Positions 5,259 to 5,447 of a stretch of DNA of 5,447 bases are shown here, piece by piece (position 1 is the stretch's first letter; each line of letters opens with the position of its first letter). This stretch comes from Planctomycetales bacterium (GTDB lineage: Bacteria > Planctomycetota > Phycisphaerae > SM23-33). Position numbers and translations under genes: made by a program. Below the pieces are notes generated by a model, which ran no database searches, had not been told where the DNA came from, and worked only from the letters and a program-made list of their open reading frames with translations. The stretch lies in contig DAOVLV010000159.1 in the NCBI GenBank assembly GCA_030631085.1, positions 1-5,447 of the forward strand, read 5' to 3'.

Positions 5259-5294
5259 CGGTAATCCGGTATTCCGGTAATCCGGCATTCCGGT
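5259..5294. repeat. Tandem 8-bp repeat, unit CGGTAWTC
   Basis: Successive units CGGTAATC, CGGTATTC, CGGTAATC, CGGCATTC and a partial CGGT run from 5259 to 5294. The same unit makes up the right arm of the preceding terminator (5231-5238), and its complement makes up the left arm (5205-5212). The array ends two bases before the stop codon of the minus-strand gene to the right. It has no spacers of the CRISPR kind. Confidence 0.8.
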
Positions 5295-5296
5295 CT

Positions 5297-5447
5297 TTAC
5301 TCCGCCAAATGTTGTAATATCTCTTCGATGGCTTCCAGTTCGGACTGCATTTCCTTGAGGTGTCCCTGGAGTTCCAGTAGCGGCTGGTTGTCCATGTCGG
5401 GCGTCAATTCGTCCATCGCCTTTTCGATATACCGCCCAAGCCGGTCG
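5297..5447 (-). CDS. C-terminal end of an unidentified protein, probable coiled coil (49 residues visible)
   Basis: The reverse strand from 5446 to the TAA at 5299-5297 is open for 49 codons and enters the window from the right edge. The visible part is acidic and helical: DRLGRYIEKAMDEL, a short PDMDNQP break, then a heptad-like LLELQGHLKEMQSELEAI segment ending in LQHLAE. Such a tail suggests a dimerisation coiled coil, but no family can be named. It converges with the lipoprotein gene, with 98 bases between the two stop codons that hold the terminator and the tandem repeat. Support is the uninterrupted frame with a bacterial-like composition and the fact that no other long frame covers this stretch. 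Confidence 0.62.
   Translation of the reverse strand, partial: DRLGRYIEKAMDELTPDMDNQPLLELQGHLKEMQSELEAIEEILQHLAE

Noticed and set aside
5259..5294. CRISPR array
   Set aside because: The units are 8 bp and directly adjacent, without spacers.

Overview
This window is a piece of a bacterial chromosome of moderately high GC content. It carries ordinary housekeeping genes, several unrecognised genes, and a compact Fic toxin-antitoxin module. The lineage is not proven. The long unrecognised lipoprotein and the KMSKS-type tyrosyl-tRNA synthetase would suit a Planctomycetota-like or other environmental, metagenome-type genome, but this is a guess. Two kinds of translation start appear. Genes inside or near operons have a Shine-Dalgarno sequence or overlap the previous stop. 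Three promoter-proximal genes have a -10 box 6-8 bases before the ATG and no Shine-Dalgarno, which suggests leaderless mRNAs.

Layout from left to right. Positions 1-614 (minus) hold the N-terminal 204 residues of a zinc-free MDR-family quinone oxidoreductase. Positions 615-819 hold a decayed 3'-end copy of a small gene (693-781) and a strong plus-strand promoter (785-813). Positions 820-1014 (plus) encode a 64-residue protein with the Fic-inhibition signature S-S-I-F-E-G. It converges with, and overlaps by 73 bp, a Fic-domain gene at 942-1613 (minus) with an intact HPFRDGNGRLTR active-site motif. Positions 1625-1819 (minus) encode a 64-residue basic protein whose last 26 codons are the better copy of the 693-781 remnant, so the Fic module lies between two direct repeats. 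Positions 1819-2433 (minus) encode an unrecognised 204-residue protein with an in-frame insertion of a short sequence that looks like a dispersed repeat. Positions 2430-3641 (minus) are tyrS.

A 78-bp divergent promoter region separates tyrS from a plus-strand lipoprotein gene (3720-5198). That gene ends in a strong 13-bp-stem terminator followed by an 8-bp tandem repeat. The last 150 bases are the C-terminal end of another minus-strand gene, apparently a coiled coil.

Gene cooperation. The genes tyrS, the 204-residue gene, the 64-residue gene and fic form a tightly packed minus-strand series. The first two junctions overlap (ATGA and TGATG) and fic follows after 11 bp. The toxin may therefore be transcribed with tyrS, while its presumed antitoxin has its own strong promoter on the opposite strand. 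The main point of interest is this convergent, antisense-overlapping Fic/antitoxin pair, bracketed by diverged copies of a host gene's 3' end.
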